A stretch of DNA of 64,000 nt from Bradyrhizobium manausense (lineage in GTDB: Bacteria; Pseudomonadota; Alphaproteobacteria; Rhizobiales; Xanthobacteraceae), in assembly GCF_018129685.1 (NCBI RefSeq), contig NZ_JAFCLG010000005.1, positions 124,001 through 188,000 on the forward strand, given 5' to 3'. Positions within the stretch are counted from its first letter, which is position 1, and each line of letters begins with the position of its first letter. The position numbers were made by a program, and so were the translations under genes. This document shows, one piece after another, positions 29,163 to 40,660 of the stretch. The notes beneath the pieces were generated by a model. It was not told the DNA's origin, did no database searches, and saw nothing but the letters and a program-made list of their open reading frames with translations.

Positions 29163-29882
29163 TTACGCGCTCGCAATATCCGCAGACTGGATCCGCTTCA
29201 CGCCGGCCTTGGCCATATCGGCCCAGGCCTTGGCCAGCGAGCCCTGCGTATCAATGCCGCGACAGGCGTCTTCCACGACATAGACTTCGAAGCCGGCCTT
29301 GCGCGCATCGAGCGCGGTCCAGGCGACGCAGAAATCCGTCGCCAGACCGGCAACGAAGACGCGCTTGATCTGGCGCGATTTCAGGTAGGCGGCAAGGCCC
29401 GTGGATGTCTTGCCGTCGGCTTCGAGGAACGCCGAATAGCTGTCGACGTCCTTGTGGAAGCCCTTGCGGATGATGAGCTCGGCCTGCGGGATCGAGAGAT
29501 CCTTCGACAGCGATGCGCCGTCGGTGCCCTGCACGCAATGGTCGGGCCACAGCACCTGCTTGCCGTAGGGCAGGTCGATCGTCTCGAACGGCTTCTTGCC
29601 GGAATGCACGGAGGCGAACGAGACGTGGCCGGGCGTGTGCCAATCCTGCGTCATCACCACGTTCGAAAACGCTTTCGCGATTCTGTTGATCACAGGGACG
29701 ACCTGCTCGCCTTCCTTCACGGCGAGGCTGCCGCCCGGCAGGAAGCAGTTCTGCACGTCGATCACGAGCAACGCAGAGGCATCGTCCGGCTTGATCGGAG
29801 CCGCCGCAAGCAGCGCCGATGGAGCAAGGGTCGCGAGCGCCGTGGTCCCCAACGCCGCCAAGATCTGTCGTCGATTAAGCAT
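29163..29882 (-). CDS. exported nicotinamidase/isochorismatase-family hydrolase
   Basis: The catalytic region matches nicotinamidase PncA, which converts nicotinamide to nicotinate: VIDVQNCFLPGGSL with the catalytic Asp42, the metal-ligand stretch TQDWHTPGHVSFAS, GFHKDVDSYSAF with the catalytic Lys region, and ATDFCVAWTALDA with the nucleophilic Cys. The metal-binding pattern favours nicotinamidase over isochorismatase. The protein starts MLNRRQILAALGTTALATLA, a Tat-like signal, implying a periplasmic location, which is unusual because PncA is normally cytoplasmic. AGGGGAGG precedes the ATG. Confidence 0.88.
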   Translation of the reverse strand: MLNRRQILAALGTTALATLAPSALLAAAPIKPDDASALLVIDVQNCFLPGGSLAVKEGEQVVPVINRIAKAFSNVVMTQDWHTPGHVSFASVHSGKKPFETIDLPYGKQVLWPDHCVQGTDGASLSKDLSIPQAELIIRKGFHKDVDSYSAFLEADGKTSTGLAAYLKSRQIKRVFVAGLATDFCVAWTALDARKAGFEVYVVEDACRGIDTQGSLAKAWADMAKAGVKRIQSADIASA

Positions 29883-29982
29883 CGTCCGCCTCCCCTCAAG
29901 GTTGATCCGGTGAGGGGAAGCCTAATTCCGTTCGTGTACGAACGAAAGCCCGAAAATGCAGCCGCCGCTGGTGAGCCTTCGC

Positions 29983-30921
29983 CTAACCCTTGGGCTGGAT
30001 GCCGTCGCGCACGGCGCGGAAGCGGGTGAAGGCGTCGGACCACTGGTCGCGCGGGGCGCTGGCGATGATCCGCAGCGAGGTGCCGCCGCCGAAGCGGATC
30101 CACTGCACCACCGTCACCGGTGTCTTGTCCTTGCCGCTGACGCCGTCGATCCGGGTCTCGAAGCCCGGCTGGCTGTTGATGCGGATCGGCTCCGACATGG
30201 TGATCCTGGTTTCGCGCAGGCCCGGGATCTGGAGCGCCGCCTCCTGGGCGAAACGGGCGCGGTCGTCGGCGGCTTGCGGGGTGGCGCCGATCAGGCCGAG
30301 GATCATGAACGGCTTCGATTCATAGCCCGAGCTCTCATTGCCGTCGGCCAGGATGATGCTCGAGCCCGGCACCAGCGTACGGATGTCCTTGAAGCCGGCG
30401 AGGTCGGTGACCTTGAACGGCAACAGCCCGATCTGCTCGTCAGCCGACACCTCCTTGCGGATGGTGGCGGTCGCAAACATCTGCCTTACCGCCTCGTCGG
30501 TGTAGATCTTCGAGGCGTTCTCGGGGACCTGCACCGCGACATAGCCGGAGAAGCCGGTGCCCGGCACGATCATCGAATAGCGCTTCACCAGCGTGTCGCC
30601 GGCCTTGCCGCTTTCGGTGGTAAAATAGGCAAGGCCTGCCGATGTCTCGATCTTGTCCGGCTTGACGCCGTTGTTGCCGGCCGGGTTGGCGTTGAAGGCA
30701 CTGACGACCTCGTTATAGGCCGCCGGCGGCAGCTCGGTGATCAGCACCTTGACGCTGCCGTCCTCGTTCTCAAAGCCCGGGAAGGTCTTTGCCTTGCTGA
30801 GGCCGACCAGAGGCACCATGCCGAGGCGCAAGCCGGGCGGGTAGGTGACGTCGGCAGCGAGCGCCGGAAATGCCGTGGCAATGAGGAGGGCGAGCGCAGC
30901 GAGGGGGCGGGTCAGCTTCAT
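29983..30921 (-). CDS. secreted protein of unknown function
   Basis: I chose ATG 30921 (MKLTRPLAALALLIATAF), which gives a clear Sec signal peptide ending near ALAADV and a 312-residue precursor; an upstream GTG at 30927 is less likely. The mature part is mixed alpha/beta, has no cysteine, and contains no motif I can name. It is a single gene: an approximately 100-bp gap separates it from the nicotinamidase downstream, and it is divergent from dnaK. Confidence 0.75.
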   Translation of the reverse strand: MKLTRPLAALALLIATAFPALAADVTYPPGLRLGMVPLVGLSKAKTFPGFENEDGSVKVLITELPPAAYNEVVSAFNANPAGNNGVKPDKIETSAGLAYFTTESGKAGDTLVKRYSMIVPGTGFSGYVAVQVPENASKIYTDEAVRQMFATATIRKEVSADEQIGLLPFKVTDLAGFKDIRTLVPGSSIILADGNESSGYESKPFMILGLIGATPQAADDRARFAQEAALQIPGLRETRITMSEPIRINSQPGFETRIDGVSGKDKTPVTVVQWIRFGGGTSLRIIASAPRDQWSDAFTRFRAVRDGIQPKG

Positions 30922-31318
30922 GGGCACTCTGATTGGTTCACATTGAGGCCGTACGATGGTCGGTCATTGGGCCGCTTTGTCGCGCGAAGCAGCCCGATGA
31001 CGAAGCTGCCCGGCTGGCCGCCTTGTAGCGGGTTTGACGCTCCGGTAACAGGGCCGGGCGGGCCGCGGAGGCGGGGACGGGCTGAGGTCTGACCCTGTTA
31101 ATAATTCCTCACCTGCAAGTACGGTGAAGCCCGGATACGATCTTCCAAAACCCAATGTTTTCACGGCCGAAACTTGCGCTCGGTCCTTGCGGCCCCCTCC
31201 CCCCCTCCTATATGAGCCTCAACCATCGCAATATCGCGAATGTTTGATCTTAGGGGGTTTCGGTTCGGGTGCCTTCTGGGCCCAGCCAACCTGCCGCAAA
31301 AAGAAGGATATCGGGACC
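30922..31318. other. 397-bp divergent region upstream of dnaK
   Basis: I see no convincing gene here. The dnaK-proximal part holds the RpoH-type promoter at 31186-31216. An AT-rich stretch at 31096-31115 (TTAATAATTCC) could contain a second start point. The remainder is GC-rich and unremarkable, apart from presumably holding the minus-strand promoter for the secreted protein gene. Confidence 0.5.
31186..31216 (+). promoter_or_regulatory. RpoH-type heat-shock promoter of dnaK
   Basis: CTTG at 31186-31189, a 17-base spacer, and CCTATATGAG at 31207-31216 fit the alphaproteobacterial RpoH pattern CTTG-N17-CYTATNTNNG at every fixed position. Transcription would begin about 95 bp before the dnaK ATG. 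The spacer is almost entirely C and T. Confidence 0.85.
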
Positions 31319-33220
<1,902 letters not shown>

Positions 33221-33268
33221 GCCCGAGAGGGTCATGATGCGGACGGCTTGGACCCCACACGCTTCTCT

Positions 33269-33294
33269 GGCCTCCCCCTTTTCAGGGGGAGGCC
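33269..33294. terminator. 11-bp hairpin between dnaK and dnaJ
   Basis: GGCCTCCCCCT and AGGGGGAGGCC form a perfect stem around TTTC, 48 bp after the dnaK stop. No T-run follows. Because dnaJ is 176 bp further on, the hairpin may reduce readthrough so that less DnaJ than DnaK is made, as seen in other dnaKJ operons. Confidence 0.6.
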
Positions 33295-33470
33295 GTCGTG
33301 TCTGGTCCGATACGGCGGGGCACCTCCCCGTTACGATCGATCAATTTCCAGCCGTTATTCTCAACGCTGCCATGCAGCCCTCTGCCGCGAGGCGGAGGCG
33401 CGCCTATATCCCGGCATGGCAACGCTGTTTCGCCCCGACTTGAATCGCGATTGGATAGACCGAGTTGAAC

Positions 33471-34607
33471 ATGTCCACGTCCACCAAGCGCTGCTATTAC
33501 GAAACCCTCGAAGTCGAACGCACGGCCGACGAGTCCGCCCTTAAATCGTCCTTCCGCAAGCTTGCGATGAAGTTTCACCCCGACCGCAATCCCGGGGACG
33601 ACACCAGCGAGATCAAGTTCAAGGAAATCAACGAGGCCTACGAAGTCCTGAAAGACAAGGACAAGCGCGCGGCCTATGACCGTTTCGGCCATGCTGCGTT
33701 CGAGCAGGGTGGTCCCGGCGGCGGCGGTGCCGGCTTCGGCGCAGGCTTCGCCTCCTCCTTCTCCGACATTTTCGAAGACCTGTTCGGCATGGCCGGGCAG
33801 CGCGGCCGAGGCGGCCGCGAGCGTGGCGCCGATCTGCGCTACAACATGGAAATCACCCTCGAGGAAGCCTTTGGCGGCAAGACCGCGCAGATCGAGATTC
33901 CGGTCTCGGTCACCTGCGAGGCCTGCTCCGGCATTGGCGCCAAGGCCGGTACCAAGCCGAAGACCTGCTCGACCTGCGCTGGCGCCGGCCGTGTGCGGCA
34001 GTCGCAGGGCTTCTTCACCCTCGAGCGCACCTGCCCCGGCTGTCAGGGCCGCGGCCAGATGATCGAGGATGCCTGTCCGTCCTGCTCGGGCCAGGGCCGT
34101 GTCACGCGCGAGCGGACGCTGTCGGTCAACATCCCGCAAGGCGTCGAGGACGGCACCAGGATCAGGCTCGCCGGCGAAGGCGAGGCCGGCGTCCGTGGCG
34201 GCCCGCCCGGCGACCTCTACATCTTCCTGTCGCTGGCCCAGCACCAATTCTTCCAGCGCGATGGCGCCGACCTGCATTGCCGTGTGCCGATCTCGATGGT
34301 CACAGCCGCACTCGGTGGTGAATTCGAGGTGCCGACCATCGACAAGGGCAAGGCCAAGGTGAAGGTGCCCGCCGGAACCCAGTCGGCCCGCCGATTCCGC
34401 ATCGCATCAAAGGGTATGCCGGTGTTGCGCTCCCGCCAGATGGGCGACATGTACGTCCAGGTCGTGGTCGAGACCCCGCAGAATCTCACCAAGAAGCAGC
34501 AGGAATTGCTGGCCGAGTTCGAGAAACTCTCCTCCGGCAACACCCAGCCGGAATCCGAGGGCTTCTTCGCCAAGGTCAAGGATTTCTTCGGTAATCGGGC
34601 GAACTGA
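33471..34607 (+). CDS. dnaJ: chaperone DnaJ (Hsp40)
   Basis: DnaJ delivers substrates to DnaK and stimulates its ATPase. I chose ATG 33471 ([15 protein letters not shown]), giving 378 residues; a TTG six bases upstream is also in frame. The J-domain has HPD at residues 36-38. A Gly-rich region (about 80-110) follows, then the zinc domain with four CxxCxGxG motifs ([32 protein letters not shown]), and the C-terminal substrate domain. Confidence 0.98.
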   Translation: MSTSTKRCYYETLEVERTADESALKSSFRKLAMKFHPDRNPGDDTSEIKFKEINEAYEVLKDKDKRAAYDRFGHAAFEQGGPGGGGAGFGAGFASSFSDIFEDLFGMAGQRGRGGRERGADLRYNMEITLEEAFGGKTAQIEIPVSVTCEACSGIGAKAGTKPKTCSTCAGAGRVRQSQGFFTLERTCPGCQGRGQMIEDACPSCSGQGRVTRERTLSVNIPQGVEDGTRIRLAGEGEAGVRGGPPGDLYIFLSLAQHQFFQRDGADLHCRVPISMVTAALGGEFEVPTIDKGKAKVKVPAGTQSARRFRIASKGMPVLRSRQMGDMYVQVVVETPQNLTKKQQELLAEFEKLSSGNTQPESEGFFAKVKDFFGNRAN

Positions 34608-34700
34608 CCCGGCTTGACCGTATCCAATTCGGCCTATACCTGTTTATGACCATTTTCTGACACGCCGCGGTCACGCGGTCTCGTCCCGTCGGGTCCAGAC

Positions 34701-35300
34701 ATGCCATTGCCGTCGTCCGCGCGTGCGTTGAAGAAGCCCCGTCTCGACGACGAGGTGCGCTTTCTCAGATCATGGATCGAAAAGCCGCTGCACATGGGCG
34801 CGGTGATGCCGTCGGGCAAGTTGCTGGCCCGGACCATGGCCCATTACGTCGATGTCGATTCCGACGCGCCGGTGGTCGAGCTCGGGCCTGGTACAGGCGC
34901 CATCACTTCGGCGCTGATCGAGCGCGGCGTTGATCAGAAGCGGCTCGTCCTCGTCGAGTACAATCCCGGCTTTTGCGCGCTCTTGCGCGACCGCTATCCG
35001 CAGGCGACCGTGGTGCAGGGCGATGCCTATCGCCTGCGCGACACGCTCTGGAATGTGCTGAGCGCACCGGCGTCCGCCGTCGTCTCCGGCCTGCCGCTGG
35101 TGACGAAACCGATGCTGACGCGGCTGCGGCTCATTCGCGACGCCTTCCTGGCGCTGGCACCCGGCGCGCCCTTCGTCCAGTTCACCTATGCTGTGGTGCC
35201 CCCGATCCCGAAATCGCTGCCCGGCGTGTCCACAGAGGCCTCGGAACGGATCTGGATGAACCTTCCGCCGGCCCGCGTCTGGGTGTATCGCAAGGATTAA
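34701..35300 (+). CDS. pmtA: phosphatidylethanolamine N-methyltransferase, PmtA type
   Basis: PmtA methylates phosphatidylethanolamine stepwise with S-adenosylmethionine toward phosphatidylcholine, an important membrane lipid in rhizobia. The 199-residue protein matches the short Rhizobium-type family: FLRSWIEKPLHMGAVMPSGK, the SAM motif VVELGPGTGAIT near residue 58, LVLVEYNPGF, and SGLPLVTKP near 128. The position after dnaKJ and before pyrF is conserved in Bradyrhizobium. It is 93 bp from dnaJ and has no visible hairpin before it. Confidence 0.9.
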   Translation: MPLPSSARALKKPRLDDEVRFLRSWIEKPLHMGAVMPSGKLLARTMAHYVDVDSDAPVVELGPGTGAITSALIERGVDQKRLVLVEYNPGFCALLRDRYPQATVVQGDAYRLRDTLWNVLSAPASAVVSGLPLVTKPMLTRLRLIRDAFLALAPGAPFVQFTYAVVPPIPKSLPGVSTEASERIWMNLPPARVWVYRKD

Positions 35301-35357
35301 TTCCGCCGCCTTCCTTTCATGCGCGGCGGGCTCGTTTCGCCGAACGTATGGAAGAGG

Positions 35358-35936
35358 ATGTCAGCCCCGAAGATCCTGGTCATTCCCGGCTCGCTGCGCA
35401 CCGGCTCGCACAACGCGAAGCTGGCGGCGGTCGCCGCTTATGAATTCGCCCGGGCCGGCGTCGACGTCACCCGCATCTCGCTCGCCGATTTTCCGCTGCC
35501 GATCTACGACGGCGATCTCCAGGCCAAATCCGGCGTGCCCAAGCACGCGATCAATCTCAAACGCATGATCGGCGCGCATCACGGCGTGCTGATCGTCTCG
35601 CCCGAATACAACGCCTCGGTGCCACCGCTGCTGAAGAATGCCATCGACTGGGTCAGCCGCGTGCAGGATCCGCACGAGGCACGCGGCGACGTCTTCCGCA
35701 ACCGCGCCTTCGCGCTCGCCGGCGCGTCGCAGAGCCGGCTTGGCGCAGCGCGCGCGCTGCAGGCGCTGCGGCTGATTTTGACGTCGTGCCACGCCAATGT
35801 GATCGCCAGCCAGTTCACGCTCGCCTTTGCGGCAGAAGCCTATGACGATATGGACAGGCTCAAGAGCCAGGCCGATCGCGACGGGCTGAACGAGATGGTG
35901 CGGCAATTGGTCGACCTTTCCCAACGCATGATGTGA
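35358..35936 (+). CDS. NADPH-dependent FMN reductase family protein
   Basis: I chose ATG 35358, which follows GAAGAGG, giving 192 residues (MSAPKILVIPGSLR); the upstream frame to 35319 is less likely. The flavodoxin-like fold shows as GSLRTGSHNAKLA, the FMN-phosphate loop, and SPEYNASVPPLLKNAIDWVSR near residue 78. Members reduce quinones, azo compounds or chromate with NAD(P)H; the substrate here cannot be told. It ends six bases before pyrF, so the two are probably cotranscribed. Confidence 0.88.
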   Translation: MSAPKILVIPGSLRTGSHNAKLAAVAAYEFARAGVDVTRISLADFPLPIYDGDLQAKSGVPKHAINLKRMIGAHHGVLIVSPEYNASVPPLLKNAIDWVSRVQDPHEARGDVFRNRAFALAGASQSRLGAARALQALRLILTSCHANVIASQFTLAFAAEAYDDMDRLKSQADRDGLNEMVRQLVDLSQRMM

Positions 35937-35942
35937 GGTGAC

Positions 35943-36653
35943 ATGACGCCAGCCGAAATCGCCCCGAAAGACCGCCTGATCGTTGCGCTCGACTTGCCCA
36001 GCGTGGACGCCGCGGAGGCGATGATCGCAAAGCTTGGCGACAGCGTCACCTTCTACAAGATCGGCTATCGTCTCGCTTACGCCGGCGGTCTTCCGCTGGT
36101 CGCCAGGCTCGCCGACAGCGGCAAGAAGGTCTTTCTCGATCTCAAGCTGCACGACATCGGCAACACCGTGTCACAAGGCGTCGAGAGCATCACCAGGCTG
36201 GGCGCCACCTTCCTCACCGTGCACGCCTATCCGCAGACCATGAAGGGCGCCGTCGAGGGACGGGGCTCTTCGAAGCTGAAGATCCTCGCCGTGACGGTGC
36301 TGACGTCCTACAATGATGATGACCTGCACGCGGCCGGCTACCGGCTCGGCGTCTCCGAGCTTGTCGAAGCGCGCGCGCAGCAGGCGCAGGTGGTTGGCGT
36401 CGATGGCCTCGTGTCCTCGCCCGAGGAAGCAGGAAGCCTGCGCAGGATCATCGGCCACCAGATGCATCTCGTCACACCCGGCATTCGCCCGGCGGGCTCG
36501 GCAACCGGCGACCAGAAGCGCATCATGACGCCCGGTCGCGCGATTGTCGCGGGCGCGGATTATCTCGTCGTCGGTCGGCCGGTGGTCGAAGCCGCCGACC
36601 CCAAGGCGACGGCAGACGCCATCCACGCCGAGATCGCGCAGGCGCTCGGCTGA
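35943..36653 (+). CDS. pyrF: orotidine 5'-phosphate decarboxylase
   Basis: PyrF makes UMP in the last step of pyrimidine synthesis. The 236-residue protein has the catalytic Lys/Asp array [13 protein letters not shown] near residue 62, a [14 protein letters not shown] start and the closing phosphate loop [23 protein letters not shown] near 180. It lies six bases after the flavin reductase gene and 22 bases before the DUF1330 gene. Confidence 0.98.
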   Translation: MTPAEIAPKDRLIVALDLPSVDAAEAMIAKLGDSVTFYKIGYRLAYAGGLPLVARLADSGKKVFLDLKLHDIGNTVSQGVESITRLGATFLTVHAYPQTMKGAVEGRGSSKLKILAVTVLTSYNDDDLHAAGYRLGVSELVEARAQQAQVVGVDGLVSSPEEAGSLRRIIGHQMHLVTPGIRPAGSATGDQKRIMTPGRAIVAGADYLVVGRPVVEAADPKATADAIHAEIAQALG

Positions 36654-36675
36654 CGAACAACCAGGGAGAAGAACA

Positions 36676-36987
36676 ATGGCAAAAGGCTACTGGATCGGAC
36701 GCGTCGATGTGAGCAATGACGAGGGCTACAAGCCCTATGCCGTCGCCAATGGTCCCATCTTCAAGAAATGGGGTGGCCGCTTCGTCGTTCGCGCCGGCAA
36801 GTTCACCACCGTCGAAGGCGCCAGCCGCACCCGTAACGTGGTGATCGAATTCCCCGACTATGCGACCGCGATCGCCTGCTACAACTCGCCGGAATACCAG
36901 GCCAACATCAAGGTGCGCCAACCGCACTCGATCGCCGATCTCATCATCATCGAAGGCTATGACGGCCCGCAGCCGGCAGACGGATAA
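36676..36987 (+). CDS. DUF1330 family protein
   Basis: The 103-residue protein is a small ferredoxin-like-fold domain of the DUF1330 type: GYWIGRVDVSNDEGYKPYAVANGPIFKKWGGRFVVRAG, then ...RNVVIEFPDYATAIACYNSPEYQANIKVR. Such proteins are predicted to be dimers in the cytoplasm; no activity is established. It follows pyrF by 22 bp after a GGGAGAAGAAC ribosome site, and a palindromic element separates it from dapB. Confidence 0.88.
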   Translation: MAKGYWIGRVDVSNDEGYKPYAVANGPIFKKWGGRFVVRAGKFTTVEGASRTRNVVIEFPDYATAIACYNSPEYQANIKVRQPHSIADLIIIEGYDGPQPADG

Positions 36988-36996
36988 AGACACGCC

Positions 36997-37098
36997 GTCG
37001 TTCCGGGGCGGCTCGCAGAGCCGAACCCGGAATCTCGAGATTCCCCGGTGCGCAATCGCGCACCTGAGGTCTGGTCCTTCGGACCATCCCGGAATGAC
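36997..37098. repeat. palindromic element with GTCGTTCCGGG / CCCGGAATGAC ends
   Basis: Outer ends GTCGTTCCGGG and CCCGGAATGAC are complementary except for one position. Four small hairpins fill the interior (GGCTC..GAGCC, GGAATCTCGAGATTCC, GGTGCGCAATCGCGCACC, GGTCCTTCGGACC). It occupies most of the DUF1330-dapB gap. Confidence 0.88.
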
Positions 37099-37186
37099 GG
37101 TGAACGTGGCGTCATTTACGCCTGATCCCCCTCGGTTGCCGGAACTGCGTCCCGCCGCTACAACGGCGACTTGAGAGGATCACACC

Positions 37187-38005
37187 ATGTCAGACATGCG
37201 CTTGATTGTTGCTGGAGCCGGCGGCCGGATGGGCCGCGCCCTGACGCGGGCGATTGCCGACAGCAAGGGCGCGGTGCTGGCTGGCGCCCTCGAGGCGCCG
37301 GGCTCGGAGCTGCTCGGCAAGGATGCCGGCGTGCTCGCGGGCCTTCCCGCCAACGGCATCAAGCTGTCCGCCGACCTCTGGGCGATGTCGAAGGATGCCG
37401 ACGGGATTCTGGATTTCACCGTGCCGGCCGCGACCATTGCCAATGTCGCGATCGCGGCCGAGCGCGGCATCGTGCACGTCATCGGCACCACCGGGTTGTC
37501 GGCCTCGGATAACGCCGTCATCAAGAGCGTCACCAACCGCGCGGTCGTGGTGCAGTCAGGCAATATGAGCCTGGGCGTCAATCTGCTCGCCGCTGTGGTC
37601 AAGCGCGTCGCCAAGGCGCTGGACGAAAGCTTCGACATCGAAATCGTCGAAGCCCATCACCGCATGAAGGTCGATGCGCCCTCCGGCACGGCGCTGATGC
37701 TGGGACAGGCGGCAGCGAGCGGTCGCGGCATCCCGCTCGACGACGAGCATTCGGAACGCGGCCGCGATGGCATCACCGGTGCGCGCAAGCCCGGCGCGAT
37801 CGGCTTTGCCTCCTTGCGCGGTGGCACCGTCGCGGGCGAGCACAGCGTCACCTTCCTCGGCCCGTTCGAGCGTCTGACATTGTCGCATCTCGCCGAAGAT
37901 CGCATGCTGTTCGCACACGGCGCGCTCAAGGCGGCGCTGTGGGCGCATGGCAAGAAGCCGGGGCATTACTCCATGGCCGACGTGCTCGGCCTCGCGGATA
38001 TCTAG
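37187..38005 (+). CDS. dapB: 4-hydroxy-tetrahydrodipicolinate reductase
   Basis: DapB reduces hydroxy-tetrahydrodipicolinate in lysine and diaminopimelate synthesis, feeding peptidoglycan. The 272-residue protein has the nucleotide-binding loop [12 protein letters not shown] near residue 8, [15 protein letters not shown] near 82 and the catalytic His/Lys segment [18 protein letters not shown] near 158. The C-terminus has [11 protein letters not shown]. It is 17 bp upstream of gpmA, so they are probably one operon. Confidence 0.97.
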   Translation: MSDMRLIVAGAGGRMGRALTRAIADSKGAVLAGALEAPGSELLGKDAGVLAGLPANGIKLSADLWAMSKDADGILDFTVPAATIANVAIAAERGIVHVIGTTGLSASDNAVIKSVTNRAVVVQSGNMSLGVNLLAAVVKRVAKALDESFDIEIVEAHHRMKVDAPSGTALMLGQAAASGRGIPLDDEHSERGRDGITGARKPGAIGFASLRGGTVAGEHSVTFLGPFERLTLSHLAEDRMLFAHGALKAALWAHGKKPGHYSMADVLGLADI

Positions 38006-38022
38006 AGAACGGATTGGAAAGA

Positions 38023-38646
38023 ATGAGCGAACGTCTTCTCGTGCTCGTGCGTCATGGCCAGAGCGAATGGAATCTGAAGAACCTGTTCACCGGCTGGAAG
38101 GATCCTGATCTCACCGAGCTCGGCGTGAAGGAAGCAACCGAAGCCGGCCGCAAGCTGAAGGCGCAGGGCCTCGTGTTCGACGTCGCCTACACCTCGGTGC
38201 TGACGCGCGCGCAGCACACACTCAATCTGATCCTGGGCGAGCTCGGCCAGAAGGATCTGCCAACTTTCAAGAACCTCGCGCTGAACGAGCGCGACTATGG
38301 CGATCTCTCCGGCCTCAACAAGGACGATGCGCGCAAGAAGTGGGGCGAGGACCAGGTGCTGATCTGGCGCCGCTCCTATGACGTGCCGCCGCCCGGCGGC
38401 GAAAGCCTGAAGGACACGCTCGCGCGCGCGCTGCCCTATTACGTGCAGGAAATCCTGCCCGGAGTGCTCAACGGCAAGCGCACGCTGGTCGCCGCCCACG
38501 GCAACTCGCTGCGCGCGCTGATCATGGTGCTGGAGAAGCTGTCGCCCGAAGGGATTTTGAAGCGCGAGCTCGCGACCGGTGTGCCGATCATCTATCGGCT
38601 CAATGCGGATTCGACGGTGGCGTCGAAGCTGGACCTGGCGTCGTAG
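38023..38646 (+). CDS. gpmA: 2,3-bisphosphoglycerate-dependent phosphoglycerate mutase
   Basis: GpmA interconverts 3- and 2-phosphoglycerate in glycolysis and gluconeogenesis. I chose ATG 38023 ([17 protein letters not shown]), giving 207 residues. The phosphorylated His11 lies in [25 protein letters not shown] follows, [18 protein letters not shown] gives the second catalytic segment, and [15 protein letters not shown] the second histidine. It is slightly shorter than the 230-250-residue enzymes of enteric bacteria, as usual in Rhizobiales. Confidence 0.96.
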   Translation: MSERLLVLVRHGQSEWNLKNLFTGWKDPDLTELGVKEATEAGRKLKAQGLVFDVAYTSVLTRAQHTLNLILGELGQKDLPTFKNLALNERDYGDLSGLNKDDARKKWGEDQVLIWRRSYDVPPPGGESLKDTLARALPYYVQEILPGVLNGKRTLVAAHGNSLRALIMVLEKLSPEGILKRELATGVPIIYRLNADSTVASKLDLAS

Positions 38647-38692
38647 TCGTTTGCGGAGCTGGCGCGGAGCGGCGCCGAAAGGGCGGGCTTCC

Positions 38693-40651
38693 ATGAAGGA
38701 CGGTTCGGCACGCAACGGAATCTCCCGACGTGAAGCCGCCAAGCTCGGCCTTGGCCTTGGTTTGTTGTCGGTCGCCGGTGCCGCAAAGGCGGCCGAACCT
38801 TACGAGACGGTCCTCGAAGCCAAAATCATGGTGCCGATGCGCGATGGCATCAGGCTCGCCACCGATGTCTACCGCCCCGCGCTGAACGGGAAGGCGCTGC
38901 CAGGCCCGTTTCCGGTCATTCTCGAGCGGACTCCCTACGGCCGCAACATCGTCAGCCGATCCGAATTGTCCGTCGCGGAGCCGAAACCGAAATCGCGGGC
39001 CGAGGTCGCGGCGTACTTCGCAAGAAACGGCTATGTCGTGATCTATCAGGACTGCCGTGGGCGCTATGATTCCGAAGGCGAGTTCGTCAAATATCTGAGC
39101 GATGGAAACGACGGCTACGATTGCTGCAAATGGATCGTGGCCCAGCCATGGTGCAACGGCAAGGTCGGCACCATGGGGCTGTCCTACGCGGCCCACACGC
39201 AGGGCGCGCTCGGCTGCACCAATCCACCGGGCATTGCCGCGATGTTCCTCGACAGCGGCGGCTTCTCCAATTCCTACCAGGGCGGAATTCGCCAGGGCGG
39301 CGCCTTCGAGCTGAAGCAGGTGACCTGGGGTTTCAACAACGGGATCGTCAGCCCCGCGGTCCAGGACGATCCGGTCCGGCTCGCCGAAATGAAGGCGATC
39401 GGCCTGAAGGCCTGGTTCGCGCGCATGCCATGGAAGCGCGGCCACTCTCCACTGACGCCCGCTCCCGAATACGAGAACTACGTCTACGACCAGTGGGAAC
39501 ACGGCAATTTCGACGGATACTGGAAGCAGATCGGCATTTATGCCGTCGGCTATTACGGCCAGTTCAGCGACGCGCCGATGGTGCACATGTCGGCCTGGTA
39601 TGATCCCTATCCGCGCACGGCGAGCGAAAATTACATCGGTCTGAAGGCCCGCAAGAAGGGTCCGGTCAGGTTGATCCTGGGCCCCTGGACGCATGGCGAC
39701 CGCTCGCTGACCTATGCAGGCGACGTCGATTTCGGATCTGCCGCCACGCTCGATGGCAGTCTGGCGCAGGACTATCTGAGCCTGAGATTGCGCTGGTTCG
39801 ACGCCTGGCTGAAAGGCGAGCCCAACGGCGTCGCCGAAGAACCACCGGTGCGAATCTTCGTCATGGGAGGCGGCTCCGGCCGCCGCAATGCCGCAGGCCG
39901 GCTCGACCACGGCGGGCGCTGGCGCACCGAAAAGGACTGGCCGATCCCGGACGCGCGCAACACGCCCTATCATCTGCATGAGAACGGACGGCTGGCGCCG
40001 GAGCTGCCTGCGCCTGGAGCCGAGCCGATCACGTTCGATTTCGATCCGGCGCATCCGGTGCCGACGATCGGCGGCACGGTCACGTCGGGCGCTCCCGTGA
40101 TGGTTGGCGGGGCATTCGACCAGACCGAGGGACCGCGCTTCTTCGGCTCGCGCGAGCCTTATCTTCCGCTGGCCGCGCGCCCCGACGTGCTGGTATTCGA
40201 GACGCCGGTGCTCGATAGGGACGTCGAGATCACCGGGCCGATCGCGGCTCATCTCTGGGTTTCGTCCGATCAGCCCGATACCGACATCACCATCAAGCTG
40301 ATCGATGTTTATCCGCCGTCAGAGGATTATCCGCAGGGCTTCGCCATGAACCTGACCGACGGTATCCTCCGGCTGCGCTATCGCAATTCCTGGGAGAAGC
40401 CCGAGATGCTGCGGCCGGGCGAACCCGTTGCCGTGACGGTTGAGGCTTTCCCCACCTCCAATCTCTTCAAGCGCGGGCACCGCATACGGCTCGACGTCTC
40501 GTCGAGCAATTTTCCGCATTTCGACGTCAACCCGAACACCGGCGCCCCCGAAGGCAAGGGCCTGTCGCGGCGCGTGGCGCGCAACAGCATCTATCTGGAT
40601 CGCGATCGCCCGTCGCACGTGGTGCTGCCGGTCATCCCGGAGCGCTCGTGA
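38693..40651 (+). CDS. Tat-exported CocE/NonD family hydrolase
   Basis: I chose ATG 38693 (MKDGSARNGISRREAAK), 652 residues. The N-terminus carries an SRREAAK twin-arginine motif and a hydrophobic segment ending AGAAKAA, so export by Tat is likely. The X-Pro dipeptidyl-peptidase-like alpha/beta hydrolase domain has VPMRDGIRLATDVYRP, YQDCRGRYDSEGEF and the nucleophile GTMGLSYAAHTQG (Ser164), and LGPWTHGD near 330 supplies the catalytic His. A C-terminal jelly-roll domain ends the protein. Relatives hydrolyse esters or acylated amides; the substrate is unknown. Confidence 0.88.
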   Translation: MKDGSARNGISRREAAKLGLGLGLLSVAGAAKAAEPYETVLEAKIMVPMRDGIRLATDVYRPALNGKALPGPFPVILERTPYGRNIVSRSELSVAEPKPKSRAEVAAYFARNGYVVIYQDCRGRYDSEGEFVKYLSDGNDGYDCCKWIVAQPWCNGKVGTMGLSYAAHTQGALGCTNPPGIAAMFLDSGGFSNSYQGGIRQGGAFELKQVTWGFNNGIVSPAVQDDPVRLAEMKAIGLKAWFARMPWKRGHSPLTPAPEYENYVYDQWEHGNFDGYWKQIGIYAVGYYGQFSDAPMVHMSAWYDPYPRTASENYIGLKARKKGPVRLILGPWTHGDRSLTYAGDVDFGSAATLDGSLAQDYLSLRLRWFDAWLKGEPNGVAEEPPVRIFVMGGGSGRRNAAGRLDHGGRWRTEKDWPIPDARNTPYHLHENGRLAPELPAPGAEPITFDFDPAHPVPTIGGTVTSGAPVMVGGAFDQTEGPRFFGSREPYLPLAARPDVLVFETPVLDRDVEITGPIAAHLWVSSDQPDTDITIKLIDVYPPSEDYPQGFAMNLTDGILRLRYRNSWEKPEMLRPGEPVAVTVEAFPTSNLFKRGHRIRLDVSSSNFPHFDVNPNTGAPEGKGLSRRVARNSIYLDRDRPSHVVLPVIPERS

Positions 40652-40660
40652 TCGCGGCGG

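Noticed and set aside
33439..33460. CTTG upstream of dnaJ as an RpoH promoter
   Set aside because: No CYTAT-like -10 lies 17 bases downstream.
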